A stretch of DNA of 29,040 nt from the NCBI GenBank assembly GCA_031267475.1, contig JAIRZA010000177.1, positions 1 through 29,040 on the forward strand. The letters run 5' to 3'. The notes under the pieces were generated by a model. It ran no database searches, was not told the origin of the DNA, and worked only from the letters and a program-made list of their open reading frames with translations. This DNA is from Spirochaetaceae bacterium (lineage in GTDB: Bacteria; Spirochaetota; Spirochaetia; Treponematales; Breznakiellaceae). This document shows, in pieces, positions 1 to 7,585 of this stretch (within the stretch, counting starts at the first letter, position 1; each line of letters starts with the position of its first letter). A program made the position numbers and the translations under genes.

Positions 1-16
1 GGCTCTTGCAGTTTTT

Positions 17-109
17 CGCCCTACGGGCGCGTCATGATGACGACAAAACTGCGGTTTTTATAGGTTGCTGGACAAGCTTTGCTTGTCTCCCCAAAAACTG
101 AAGTTTTGG
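17..109. repeat. Cluster of small hairpins downstream of the btuD-like gene
   Basis: Consecutive short inverted repeats are visible: 17-29 (arms CGCCC/GGGCG around TA C), 30-42 (CGTCAT/ATGACG), 45-58 (AAAAC/GTTTT), 71-87 (GACAAGC/GCTTGTC) and 91-109 (CCAAAA/TTTTGG). They lie about 100 nt beyond the stop of the minus-strand transport operon. They may be members of the interspersed hairpin family seen again at 4713-5321, or could act in 3' end formation, though no clear T-tract follows any of them on the minus strand. No gene was seen in 1-206. Confidence 0.55.
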
Positions 110-206
110 AACAGCCTCACGTATCAAACTTATTTTTCAAAATTAGACTATTATTTTAATTATCGGCATTATCAGCATGGAACTTGAAAGATATTTTTAA
201 GCGGTT

Positions 207-1058
207 TTACGGCGCGTCCGCGGCAGCGCTATCCTGTACAATAAAACCTTTTTCACCAAGTATTTCCGCCTTAACCGAAAACACCTCGCGGAAAAAAGTT
301 TCGGTAAATACCTCGCGCGGGCTTCCTGAAGCAACGATTCCGCCATGCGACATAGCCGCCACCCGGCTCGAAAACCGGTAAGCCGTATATAAATCATGAT
401 GAACGCCGATAACGGCCGAGCGTCCTAAACTAGCGCGGCTGGAAAGCAGCTTCATCATGTCGATACGCGCCGCTATGTCTAAAGCGCTCATCGCCTCGTC
501 GAGCAGCAGCACTCCGCCCGGAACATCCGCGCCAGCGCCGCCCGAACCGGCGCTTTCTATTTGGAGTACGGCGCGGGTAATGATAACCTTCTGCCTCTCG
601 CCGCCGGATAAATCCATTATATTCTTTTCCGCAAAACGCCAAACGCCCGTCTCGCGCATCAGCGACTCCGCAAGCTCAATGTCGTCTTCGCTTGTAAACG
701 CAAGTCGCGACCGGTTTGGATACAGCGCCATCAACACTACTTCCAGACAGCTAAACGGAAAATCGGCCTGTATGTCCTGCGGTACAAAACTGAGCCGCCG
801 CGCGCGTTCAAGCGGCGGCATGGACGCAATGTCCTTGCCGCCAAGCATGACGCGTCCGGACGCCGGAGGCAGGCAGCCTGCGAGTATTCGGAACAGTGTG
901 CTTTTACCGCTGCCGTTGGGACCCACCAGCGAGACGTGCTCCCCGGCCTCCGCCTGAAACGAAACGTCCTCAAGTATAGGTTTTTGTCCGCGGTAGGCAA
1001 AATATATGTTTTCGGCTCTGATTAATACGTGGTTTGATGGTGTTGATTCGGTTTCCAT
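207..1058 (-). CDS. BtuD/FecE-type ABC transporter ATPase (corrinoid uptake)
   Basis: A 283-residue ATPase that would energise corrinoid import through the adjacent BtuC-like permease at the inner membrane. Visible motifs are the Walker A GPNGSGKST (residues 46-54), Q-loop Q94 in VPQD, signature LSGGERQ (150-156), Walker B VLLLDE (183-188) and the switch histidine near 220-221 (GVHHD). I start it at the ATG at 1058, followed by METESTPSNH and then the typical NIYFAYRGQKPIL strand, because the longer frame upstream runs through the permease gene's 3' end and has no ABC similarity. It follows the permease stop by 22 nt in the same operon. One oddity is a Ser/Gly/Ala-rich insertion of about 15 residues (167-182) between the signature and Walker B. 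The substrate (corrinoid rather than haem or siderophore) is inferred from the riboswitch upstream of the operon. Confidence 0.85.
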   Translation of the reverse strand: METESTPSNHVLIRAENIYFAYRGQKPILEDVSFQAEAGEHVSLVGPNGSGKSTLFRILAGCLPPASGRVMLGGKDIASMPPLERARRLSFVPQDIQADFPFSCLEVVLMALYPNRSRLAFTSEDDIELAESLMRETGVWRFAEKNIMDLSGGERQKVIITRAVLQIESAGSGGAGADVPGGVLLLDEAMSALDIAARIDMMKLLSSRASLGRSAVIGVHHDLYTAYRFSSRVAAMSHGGIVASGSPREVFTETFFREVFSVKAEILGEKGFIVQDSAAADAP

Positions 1059-1080
1059 GATAACAAACCGCCCCGGCGGG

Positions 1081-2160
1081 CTATTCCCGCGCGGCGCCGT
1101 TTCGCCTAATAAAAATATAGATGAAGAACGGCCCGCCCAGCAGTGTCGTAAGCGCTCCGACCGGAGTTTCGCCTGTTCCAACAAGGCGGACCGCGTCATC
1201 GGCCAGTATGAGCAGCAGCGCTCCCGCCAGCGCGGCGAGCGGCAGCAGCAGCCTGTTATCGGAGCTGACGGAAAATCGCAGCAGGTGGGGTACAATCAGT
1301 CCGACAAAACCTATTATGCCGCAGACGGAAACCGAACAGGCTGTAATCACCGACCCAAGCAGCAGATAGAGCAGGCGGGCGCGTTTTGCGTTTACTCCAA
1401 GCGATTCCGCGCTGCGAAGGCCTAGGCTTAGCAGGTTCAGGTCGCGCGAAAACGCAAACGCGATGACGAGCGCCGCGCTTATGGACGGCGCGAGCAACAA
1501 CACATCATTCCATGAGCGCCCGGAAAGGCTGCCCATGAGCCAGAATACTATCGCGCCGACATTCTCGCCGGAGGCTGTTTTGATGAAGCTTACGCCTGCT
1601 TGAAGTATCGCGCTTAAAATTATTCCGGCCATAATCAGATTTGATTTTACGAGACCCGCGCCGCGATTCGCGATAGCAAGGACGGCGGCCAGGGTAAGAG
1701 CGGCAAACGCAAGAGCGAAGAGAGGCGCGGGGAGTGTAAGGGACATTATCATGTTCAAGAAAATCGCAAGCGTAGCGCCGAAAGCCGCGCCTGTCGATAT
1801 GCCGAGTGTGTACGGGTCGGCGAGCGGGTTTTGAAGTATGGCTTGAAATATCACGCCTGAGGCCGCGAGAGCCGCGCCGGCGAGCGCCGCGCATAGTATG
1901 CGCGGAAGCCGCAGGTCAAAAACGATGGAAATATTGCCGCCGCTTATTCCGCGAAGGAAATCCTCGCCGCCGGACAGTTTCCCAAGCAAAATTCGCGCCA
2001 CGTCTCCAGCCGGAATGCGCATAGCTCCGAGTCCGGCCGAAAACAGCAAGGCGAGCGGCAACATGATGCAGAGCAGCGCGATTATTGACAGCCGCGTTTT
2101 TCGTTTCGCTATGAAAGCGCGTGTAATGTTATTCAAGGGCTTCCGGTTCATCGAATTCAT
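1081..2160 (-). CDS. BtuC/FecCD-family permease (corrinoid uptake)
   Basis: An integral membrane permease of the FecCD/BtuC family, which forms the inner-membrane channel of an importer. The sequence is strongly hydrophobic with about nine to ten helices. It shows the family hallmarks ESLGVNAKRAR, GIIGFVGLIVPHLLR and a final PVGALTTLLGGPFFIYI segment that contacts the ATPase. It overlaps the 3' end of the BtuF-like gene. The start is unsure: ATGs at 2160 and 2151 and a TTG at 2181 are all in frame, and none has a good Shine-Dalgarno sequence, so translation is probably coupled to the upstream gene. About 359 residues, normal for the family. Together with its neighbours it forms a complete BtuFCD-type set under one leader. 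Confidence 0.85.
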   Translation of the reverse strand: MNSMNRKPLNNITRAFIAKRKTRLSIIALLCIMLPLALLFSAGLGAMRIPAGDVARILLGKLSGGEDFLRGISGGNISIVFDLRLPRILCAALAGAALAASGVIFQAILQNPLADPYTLGISTGAAFGATLAIFLNMIMSLTLPAPLFALAFAALTLAAVLAIANRGAGLVKSNLIMAGIILSAILQAGVSFIKTASGENVGAIVFWLMGSLSGRSWNDVLLLAPSISAALVIAFAFSRDLNLLSLGLRSAESLGVNAKRARLLYLLLGSVITACSVSVCGIIGFVGLIVPHLLRFSVSSDNRLLLPLAALAGALLLILADDAVRLVGTGETPVGALTTLLGGPFFIYIFIRRNGAARE

Positions 2161-3145
2161 CGGGGTACAGAAAGTGTGCAATAGTTTTTACGCCGTGTAA
2201 ATATCTAAAAACAGGAGACGAAATTATTTTTTCATCAATGAATAAAACCTTGCCGCCGCGTATTGCTTTTATTGTTGAAAATCCCGGGCGTTTACGCAGC
2301 GCGTCTATAGAATTTGACGGATTCATCGCGCCGGTTTGAATGATGTAAGCGTCAATGTTTTCGGCCTGCGACAACAGTTTTTCCGCCCCGTATGGCGCGA
2401 TTGAAGAAAGTTGATTCACCGGCTTTGCGTCCCGCGCTATATTTACGCCGCCGGAAATTTCTATCGCAAGGATTGGCAGGCTTTCAGGGGACGCGGTGCG
2501 TGTCTCGCGTTCGGTGGTTTCAAAAAAAACATTCAATTTATTTTTTATTTCCGCGCTTTTGGCTTCAATGTTTTGCAGTCTGGTGTGGAATTCGTTTAAT
2601 TTTTGTTCCGCGTCCGCGCCCGCAAGCAGCGCCAAGCGTCTAATATAGTCGTCAAAGTCTTTCAAACTTTCAGGATACAGCGAGATAACGGGTATGCCCG
2701 CGTTTTCCAGAGCCGATATATATGCCGGATTGCGCCTGCGTATGAACGGGCGTATCAAAACGAGATCGGGCGAGGCCGCGATAACGTATTCAGGGTCTCC
2801 TGTATATTCAAAAACAGGCAGTTCTTTTGCCGGCGCGGGGTAATTGCACGTTGAATGTCCTCCAATAAGGCTTGCGCCCGCGCCAAGCGCGAACAGGTTC
2901 TCTGTATGAGCTGAATAAAAGGATATGATACGCGCAAAGGGTTTATCAAAACTTATTGTGTTTCCTTCGTCGTCGGTAACACTGACGCTGTCGATGGCGG
3001 CGCCGGTGTTGTCATCGACGGGGCGGCCGCCGGATGGCGCGCTATCTAGCGGTCCTCCCGGCGCGTTCAAATTTTCCGGCGTATTCCGCCCAAAGCATGA
3101 TGAAAGGCAGAGTACGCAGGCTAAAATACGCGGAAACTTTTTCAT
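2129..3145 (-). CDS. BtuF/FhuD-type substrate-binding lipoprotein
   Basis: A 338-residue periplasmic binding protein for a corrinoid/metal-complex ABC importer. A lipoprotein signal ends in LSSC with Cys17 as the lipidated residue. A low-complexity Pro/Gly/Ser linker follows, then the class III binding-protein fold: RIISFYSAHTENLFALGAG (first lobe), SPDLVLIRPF, GIPVISLYPESLKDF, and a second lobe ending in GGKVLFIDEKI. Its ATG overlaps the stop of the chelatase gene as ATGA, so the two are translationally coupled. Corrinoid binding is inferred from the cobalamin riboswitch; from protein sequence alone haem or siderophore specificity would also fit. Confidence 0.85.
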   Translation of the reverse strand: MKKFPRILACVLCLSSCFGRNTPENLNAPGGPLDSAPSGGRPVDDNTGAAIDSVSVTDDEGNTISFDKPFARIISFYSAHTENLFALGAGASLIGGHSTCNYPAPAKELPVFEYTGDPEYVIAASPDLVLIRPFIRRRNPAYISALENAGIPVISLYPESLKDFDDYIRRLALLAGADAEQKLNEFHTRLQNIEAKSAEIKNKLNVFFETTERETRTASPESLPILAIEISGGVNIARDAKPVNQLSSIAPYGAEKLLSQAENIDAYIIQTGAMNPSNSIDALRKRPGFSTIKAIRGGKVLFIDEKIISSPVFRYLHGVKTIAHFLYPDEFDEPEALE

Positions 3146-4011
3146 TTTACCGCATCGCTCACATGGCGGACGAATATTTGTTGAACGCCTTTGTATTGTC
3201 CCAATCCTTTAAGAATTGTGGTAACGGAAAAGCCTTTGTCTTGTAAAATGCTCTTCCATGAGTCTTCTTCATCGCTCGCCATGTCGTTTGTCGCGTGGTC
3301 GCCCGCGACTATCATCAAAGGCAGCAGTGTAAGTTTCTTTACGCCAAGCGCGTTTGCTTGATTTATTACATCGTCCAAACTGGGTTCGGCCTCAACTGTG
3401 CCTATCAAATAATTTTTATAGCCTTGGCTTAAAAGTTTCTGCTCAAGTATCTCGTAATCCTGATTTGATTCGGCTTCCGTGCCGTGTCCCATGTATACTA
3501 CGGCGCTGTCAGGCGCATTATACTGGCTGGTTTCACTGATTATCGCTTTAATGAGATCGTTGTAATCACCATCTGACGAAAGCAGTGGTTTACCGTAGCG
3601 CACGCTTTTGAACTTGTCTTCGAATGGTTTTACCGCGTCAAGCATTTCGTGGTATTCTATGCCGTCCATCAAGTGTGTGGGTTGAACTACTAGGTCTTTC
3701 ACGCCGTCTTTTACGAGGCTGCGCATGGCTTCGGTTACATTGTTGATTTTTTCGCCCTCGCGTTTTTTTATCACATCGATAATTATCTGGCTCGTAAACG
3801 CGCGGCGGACTTCATAATCCGGGTAGGCCGCCGCAAGCGCGTTCTCTATCGCCCCTATTGTAAGGGCGCGGCTTTCATTAAAGCTCGTGCCAAAGCTGAC
3901 GACGAGCAAAACTGGTTTGCCGGATTTTTTTTCCGGCGAACTTGTACATGATGATAATGCGATGAGCATTATAACAATTGTTATAAATGCGTGGTTAAGA
4001 AAACTTTTCAT
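3142..4011 (-). CDS. cbiK: CbiK-like sirohydrochlorin cobaltochelatase, exported as a lipoprotein
   Basis: A 289-residue protein of the anaerobic cobaltochelatase CbiK family, which inserts cobalt (or iron) into sirohydrochlorin-type tetrapyrroles. The three metal-site regions known for CbiK are all present: MGHGTE (His176), GTVE (Glu207) and AGDHATNDM (His239). Two more family blocks, LLVVSFGTSFNESR and VVQPTHLMDGIEYHEM, are also seen. Unlike cytoplasmic CbiK it begins with a hydrophobic signal and lipobox LSSC (Cys22), so it should sit in the periplasm, as reported for periplasmic CbiK variants. The start ATG at 4011 has GGGAG eight bases upstream. It is the first gene of a riboswitch-led operon with BtuFCD-like genes. 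A periplasmic role in metal or tetrapyrrole capture fits better than de novo synthesis, because no other cob/cbi gene is nearby. Confidence 0.85.
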   Translation of the reverse strand: MKSFLNHAFITIVIMLIALSSCTSSPEKKSGKPVLLVVSFGTSFNESRALTIGAIENALAAAYPDYEVRRAFTSQIIIDVIKKREGEKINNVTEAMRSLVKDGVKDLVVQPTHLMDGIEYHEMLDAVKPFEDKFKSVRYGKPLLSSDGDYNDLIKAIISETSQYNAPDSAVVYMGHGTEAESNQDYEILEQKLLSQGYKNYLIGTVEAEPSLDDVINQANALGVKKLTLLPLMIVAGDHATNDMASDEEDSWKSILQDKGFSVTTILKGLGQYKGVQQIFVRHVSDAVK

Positions 4012-4127
4012 AAAATAGCTCCCGCCGGTTGGTTATAAACCGGCATAAATTTAAGGTTGTTGTTTCATATTGAAACAGTTTCTCCTAAGTAAAAATTATT
4101 CCGGCGCTTCCGCGTCATGGCGCGTTT

Positions 4128-4192
4128 CGCGGCGGCGGTTGTGAGTTGCGGGCGGGAGAAGAATCGCCTGCAATCACAGTTCCGCCGCCGCG
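4128..4192. repeat. 65-bp imperfect inverted repeat in the cbiK leader
   Basis: Outer arms CGCGGCGGCGG (4128-4138) and CCGCCGCCGCG (4182-4192) are perfect complements. Inside, GTGAGTTGCG and CGCCTGCAATCAC give further partial pairing around a short AGAAGAAT loop. It lies between the riboswitch terminator and the cbiK start, inside the transcribed leader. It may be an inserted repeat element or a second RNA switch or pause structure. Confidence 0.6.
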
Positions 4193-4227
4193 TTATACGG
4201 GGGGCCCTGGCTGTTATAGCCTCGTGA

Positions 4228-4259
4228 AATAAAAAAGCCGCGGTGCATACCGCGGCTTT
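4228..4259 (-). terminator. Intrinsic terminator of the cobalamin leader
   Basis: On the minus strand an 11-bp perfect stem (AAAGCCGCGGT / ACCGCGGCTTT, loop ATGC) is followed by TTTTATTT. It stands between the riboswitch aptamer and the first gene of the operon, as expected for a transcription-termination expression platform. The mirror-image A-run means it could also terminate plus-strand transcripts weakly, but no plus-strand gene precedes it. Confidence 0.8.
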
Positions 4260-4329
4260 GTATAAATGAAGGCGTACTAAATATACGATACATCATTTCA
4301 TTTTCTCCGGTAAGCGCAAAGAAAAATGA

Positions 4330-4494
4330 TAGCACAGACTATCGAGGCGTCTCCAAACAGAAATAGGTTAGAGACATCCTTGACTTATACGCGGCAGACT
4401 TATACATCCGCCAGCTTCAATCTGTGCTTTGGTACCCCGGCTATGACGGTAACGCGCTTGCGAGGGAATTCCACCCTTCTTCCCCAAACATCTA
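4330..4494 (-). promoter_or_regulatory. Probable cobalamin riboswitch
   Basis: Read on the minus strand, 4475-4437 gives GGTGGAATTCCCTCGC followed by AAGCGCGTTACCGTCATAGCC. This matches the conserved cobalamin-aptamer core (GGUG-AA--CC---GC...CGC-ACUGU-A-AGCCGG). GCCGG can pair with CTGGC about 30 nt later (P5-like), and GGCGGA with TCTGCC (P6-like). A degenerate B12-box-like segment, AAGTCAAGGATGTC, occurs at 4386-4373. The 3' boundary is approximate. It starts a few bases from a promoter, ends before an intrinsic terminator, and precedes CbiK/BtuFCD-like genes. Bound cobalamin would be expected to favour termination. No covariance-model search was run. Confidence 0.75.
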
Positions 4495-4496
4495 AT

Positions 4497-4525
4497 ATCT
4501 TATTTTTAATGATTATTTTTGTCAA
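4497..4525 (-). promoter_or_regulatory. Sigma70-type promoter of the corrinoid operon
   Basis: On the minus strand a perfect -35 TTGACA (4525-4520), a 17-base A/T-rich spacer and -10 TAAGAT (4502-4497) place the transcription start near 4490, just before the riboswitch core. Confidence 0.8.
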
Positions 4526-4570
4526 GGCATTTTTTATCAGCTGTCGCCGCGCAATAGAAATGTCGCATCA

Positions 4571-4599
4571 GGCGACACCGGACACAGTCCGGTGTCGCC
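4571..4599. repeat. Perfect 13-bp-arm hairpin
   Basis: GGCGACACCGGAC and its exact complement GTCCGGTGTCGCC are separated by ACA. It lies about 45 bp behind the corrinoid-operon promoter. No T-tract follows on either strand, so it is more likely an interspersed hairpin repeat than a terminator. Confidence 0.7.
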
Positions 4600-4670
4600 C
4601 TCTTACACGGCGAAATGGGCGCTTGTAGAAGCAATCTTTGAAAACATGGAAGGCCGCAAACTCCCCGCCC

Positions 4671-4694
4671 CTTGGCAAAGTTCCAGCGGATATG
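4671..4694 (-). pseudogene. Possible remnant of a second glycine-rich surface-protein tail
   Basis: Minus-strand translation gives HIRWNFAK, closely resembling the terminal IVRWEFAKDE of the surface-protein pseudogene ending at 5325. Nothing else of such a gene survives here. The match is short, so this is a weak call. Confidence 0.3.
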
Positions 4695-4712
4695 GGGATG
4701 TTGCCGCGTATG

Positions 4713-5321
4713 GCTCAACGCTGCCGCGTTGAGCTCCGGAGTTTCGCACAGCGAAACTCCACGCCCTTGTTGTGTGAGAGATTTGCGGGATACTACCGCG
4801 TAGCGGATATGAAGCCCGCTGGCGGGCTGGCGGGGACCATACGCAGAAACAAATAGGACACCCCGCCTTTTGTGTATAAAATGGAAAAATTAGAAAGAAC
4901 CCATTCAAACACGGATGTAAACCATGAAAGGTTTAATAGGGTGTCCCACACAAATTGTAACGGTAATCCCGCATCTGCGACAGATGTCGAGCCTGTCAGC
5001 AACAGAACTTTCAATCAAAGCTAAGTTCAGGCTCAAAGTATTCGACTGGTATTCCCAGAAATCAGCGCGGTGTTCTAAAAACGGCTTGCCCGCCGTCAGG
5101 CTCCCGCAACACAGGGCTGGCGGAGTTTGCGCCCCGCGCCCGCCAGCGGGTTTCACATCCGCTACGCGGCGGCGTACCGTAAGTCCTCTTCACTTCACGG
5201 TTTCGTTCCGATAAATGCGATTGGCATACGCGGCTGACAGTTGCCCCATAACACAACGACAACGTGGAGTTTGCGCCTTCGCGCAAACTCCGAAAGCTCA
5301 ACGCGCTTTAGCGCGTGGAGC
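4713..5321. repeat. Hairpin repeats arranged in mirror-image order
   Basis: Left side: hairpin 4713-4734 (GCTCAACGC/GCGTTGAGC), hairpin 4738-4760 (GGAGTTTCGC/GCGAAACTCC), then CGTAGCGGATATGAAGCCCG leading into hairpin 4813-4828. Right side, inverted: 5126-5168 (the complement of the CGTAGCGGAT-GAA-CCCGC unit), hairpin 5266-5291 (GGAGTTTGCGC/GCGCAAACTCC) and hairpin 5296-5321 (GCTC-ACGCGC/GCGCGT-GAGC). The order hp1-hp2-hp3 ... hp3'-hp2'-hp1' is symmetric. The centre also holds GGACACCC (4856) and its complement GGGTGTCC (4939). No credible protein is encoded between 4526 and 5324. It may be a nested MITE-like repeat or a recombination product. Confidence 0.55.
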
Positions 5322-5324
5322 CCG

Positions 5325-6307
5325 CTACTCGTCTTTGGCAAATTCCCAGCGGACGATAACAATACCCGAACCGCCGTTGCCGCCCACTATGATGTATTTC
5401 CCGGCGCTGTCATACGCGCCGCCGCTGCCGGAACCACCAGCGCCAGTTCCGGCGGCATCGTCTTTTCCACTCTTAGCGCCGTATTCCTCCCCGTCGTTTA
5501 GGGCGGCTTCCGCGCTGCCAGCGCCGCCGCCGGCGTACCACATCGGACTGCCGCTAATAGCAGACTGCGCGCCCGCGCCCCCACTGCTGCCGCTATCATT
5601 GCCGGCGACATCACTTCCCGCCGTTTTAGCGCCCCGGACGCGTTGTAAAGCGGGGCGTCGCCGCCTGCAGCCGCCGCATCCCGGACTATGGTTGTTTTAT
5701 AATCTTTAGTCGTCAAATCATCTTCGGCGGTTACTTTTACCGTTATTTCCCCGCTGGATCCCGCGTTGGGCGCGGCGACCTCTTCAGATATGCTGTTAGT
5801 CGCGTCTTTTAAATCAGCAGGATATGTTGTATTGTTGGATTTAATCTGAACCCGCGCGTGAGGATGCGCCGCCGCCGCGTTTATGTTCAGCGTTTCAACA
5901 TTTGAAGCTACTGTTCCGGCGTATATTGTCGAGTCGCCATCGACGGTCAGCGCGGTTTGCGGTATGCTTAGCGAGTTTAAATCAGTATTGGTATCCGCCG
6001 CATCGCGTGTAACGTTGATTGTGTAGATTTTGGGCTGATTCGCATCCGCGTCGTCCCCGTTGTAGGTAGGGCACAACTTCCAGAACGGGGAGGTAACAGT
6101 GATTTTAACGGTAAATTTGTTGCTGTCGCCGCTGTCCAGTGTTTGCTCAATCACTACGCCGGCTTCGCTTTGACTTGGTATAGCCGTAATTACAGCCGGA
6201 TAGCCGCTGCGCGGAACGTGCGCGGTGTATTCTATTGTTTCAGAGTCAAAGACGCTGACCGGCCGCCTCTGTTGTATGAAACCCGCCGGCGGGCTGGCGC
6301 GGGCTGT
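5325..6307 (-). pseudogene. Truncated, frameshifted surface protein with cadherin-like and glycine-rich domains
   Basis: The minus-strand frame opens right after a stop at 6308-6310 with no start codon or signal peptide. It reads through SVFDSETIEYTAHVP and KIYTINVTRDAADTNTDLNS, then TLNINAAAAHPHARVQIKSN and KDYKTTIVRDA. These are features of the cadherin-like beta-sandwich repeats common in treponemal surface proteins. At the C-run 5631-5637 the frame must shift by one base to continue into GAKTAGSDVAGNDSGSSGG, then WYAGGGAGS, and the conserved glycine-rich end GGNGGSGIVIVRWEFAKDE with stop at 5325. So the gene has lost its 5' part and carries one frameshift. The 5' break coincides with a GAAACCCGCCGGCGGG hairpin repeat at about 6278-6293. 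The frameshift could be a sequencing error at the homopolymer, but the missing N-terminus makes it a remnant either way. Confidence 0.65.
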
Positions 6308-6335
6308 TTACCTGATTATCAGAATTATATACAAT
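6307..6335 (+). promoter_or_regulatory. Promoter of the M20 peptidase gene, leaderless type
   Basis: -35 TTTACC (6307-6312), 17-bp spacer, -10 TACAAT (6330-6335). The start codon at 6341 is only five bases beyond the -10 box, so transcription should begin at or next to the ATG. No Shine-Dalgarno sequence is present. Confidence 0.6.
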
Positions 6336-6340
6336 GAACT

Positions 6341-7585
6341 ATGAGAATGTTTCAAACGGAACAAAAAATTTTTGAATTCATCGACGGCTGTGAAAACACA
6401 GCCGTCGAACTACAGACAGAACTAACCAAATACCCAGCAATTTCCCCCATGTCCGGCGGAGAAGGAGAACTGGACAAGTGCCTGTTCCTTGAACAGTGGC
6501 TTAGATCGCACGGAATCGACACACTGGAACGCTATGACGCTCCGGATCCACTAGCAAAAGGCGGCGTCCGCCCCAATGTCGCAGCCACAATCGAAGGAAA
6601 AAACACCGCGCTGCCGCGATTTTGGATAATGAGCCACCTTGACGTCGTACCTGCGGGCGACCCGTCCCTCTGGGACAGCAACCCGTGGACCGTAGTTAAA
6701 AAGGACGGTAAACTTACCGGACGCGGCGTTGAAGACAACCAACAAGGACTCGTTTCATCCATACTAGCCGCGCTTGCCTTTGTAAAATTAAAAATCCAGC
6801 CGGAACGCACAATAAAACTACTATTCATAGCTGACGAAGAATGCGACAGCAATTTCGGTATAGACTGGCTGTTAAAAAAAAGACGCGGCATATTCAAAAA
6901 AGGAGATTTCGTTTTAGTTCCCGATCACGGAGACCCGGCGGGAGAAACCATAGAAATCGCCGAAAAGAGTTCAATTTGGCTTAAAGCGCATACAAAAGGA
7001 GTGCAGGCGCACGCCGCATATCCCGAAAAAGGACGCAACGCCTGCCTTGCCGGCGCGGACCTCATGCTGCGCCTGCGGGAAGGACTAATGGAACGATTTT
7101 CCGCCCGCGACAGTTTATTCGATCCGGACTATTCAACAATTGAACCCACAAAAAAAGAAGCGAATGTACCCAATATTAACACAATCCCATCCGAAGATGT
7201 GTTTTATATGGATATCCGCTTGCTGCCCCGCTATCCTGTAAGCGAATTTTTGGAAGAAGCGCGCCGCATTAAATGCGGAACCGAACAAAAATACGGAGTA
7301 CAAGTTGAGCTAAGCGTTATTCAAAGCAAAGAATCCAAACAGACTCCCGCCGGCTCCCCCATCGTAGAAATGCTTGCCGTCGCCTGTAAGCAGGTTTTAG
7401 GACGCGATACGCGACTTACCGGCATTGGAGGAGGCACAGTTGCGGCTTTTTTACGCAACAACGACATAGATTCCGCCGGCTGGAGCACACTGAACAACAG
7501 CCTGCATCAGCCTAACGAATACTGCGTAATAAAGAATATGTTAGACGACGCCAAAGTGATGGCGCATATAGCGATGCAAAAATGA
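6341..7585 (+). CDS. M20-family dizinc peptidase/deacylase
   Basis: A 414-residue cytoplasmic metallo-hydrolase of the M20 (ArgE/DapE/CPG2/PepV-like) family, which cleaves amide bonds of small peptides or N-acyl amino acids. The zinc-site residues are visible: His99 in MSHLDVVPAGD, the bridging Asp132 in GRGVEDNQQG, the catalytic Glu166/Glu167 in DEECDS, Asp195 in PDHGDP, and His389 in SLHQPNEY near the C-terminus. A lid domain lies between about 205 and 310. The gene overlaps pepT as ATGA, so the two are co-translated and presumably both act on imported peptides. The ATG at 6341 is chosen because of the promoter just upstream; ATG 6347 is an in-frame alternative. The exact substrate cannot be read from the sequence. 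Confidence 0.85.
   Translation: MRMFQTEQKIFEFIDGCENTAVELQTELTKYPAISPMSGGEGELDKCLFLEQWLRSHGIDTLERYDAPDPLAKGGVRPNVAATIEGKNTALPRFWIMSHLDVVPAGDPSLWDSNPWTVVKKDGKLTGRGVEDNQQGLVSSILAALAFVKLKIQPERTIKLLFIADEECDSNFGIDWLLKKRRGIFKKGDFVLVPDHGDPAGETIEIAEKSSIWLKAHTKGVQAHAAYPEKGRNACLAGADLMLRLREGLMERFSARDSLFDPDYSTIEPTKKEANVPNINTIPSEDVFYMDIRLLPRYPVSEFLEEARRIKCGTEQKYGVQVELSVIQSKESKQTPAGSPIVEMLAVACKQVLGRDTRLTGIGGGTVAAFLRNNDIDSAGWSTLNNSLHQPNEYCVIKNMLDDAKVMAHIAMQK

Noticed and set aside
4571..4599. Intrinsic terminator
   Set aside because: The 13-bp stem is perfect but neither strand has a following T-tract and no gene ends nearby.
4506..5301. Several overlapping short ORFs on both strands
   Set aside because: They run through hairpin repeats, have low-complexity Arg/Pro-rich translations typical of GC-rich non-coding DNA, and have no ribosome sites.
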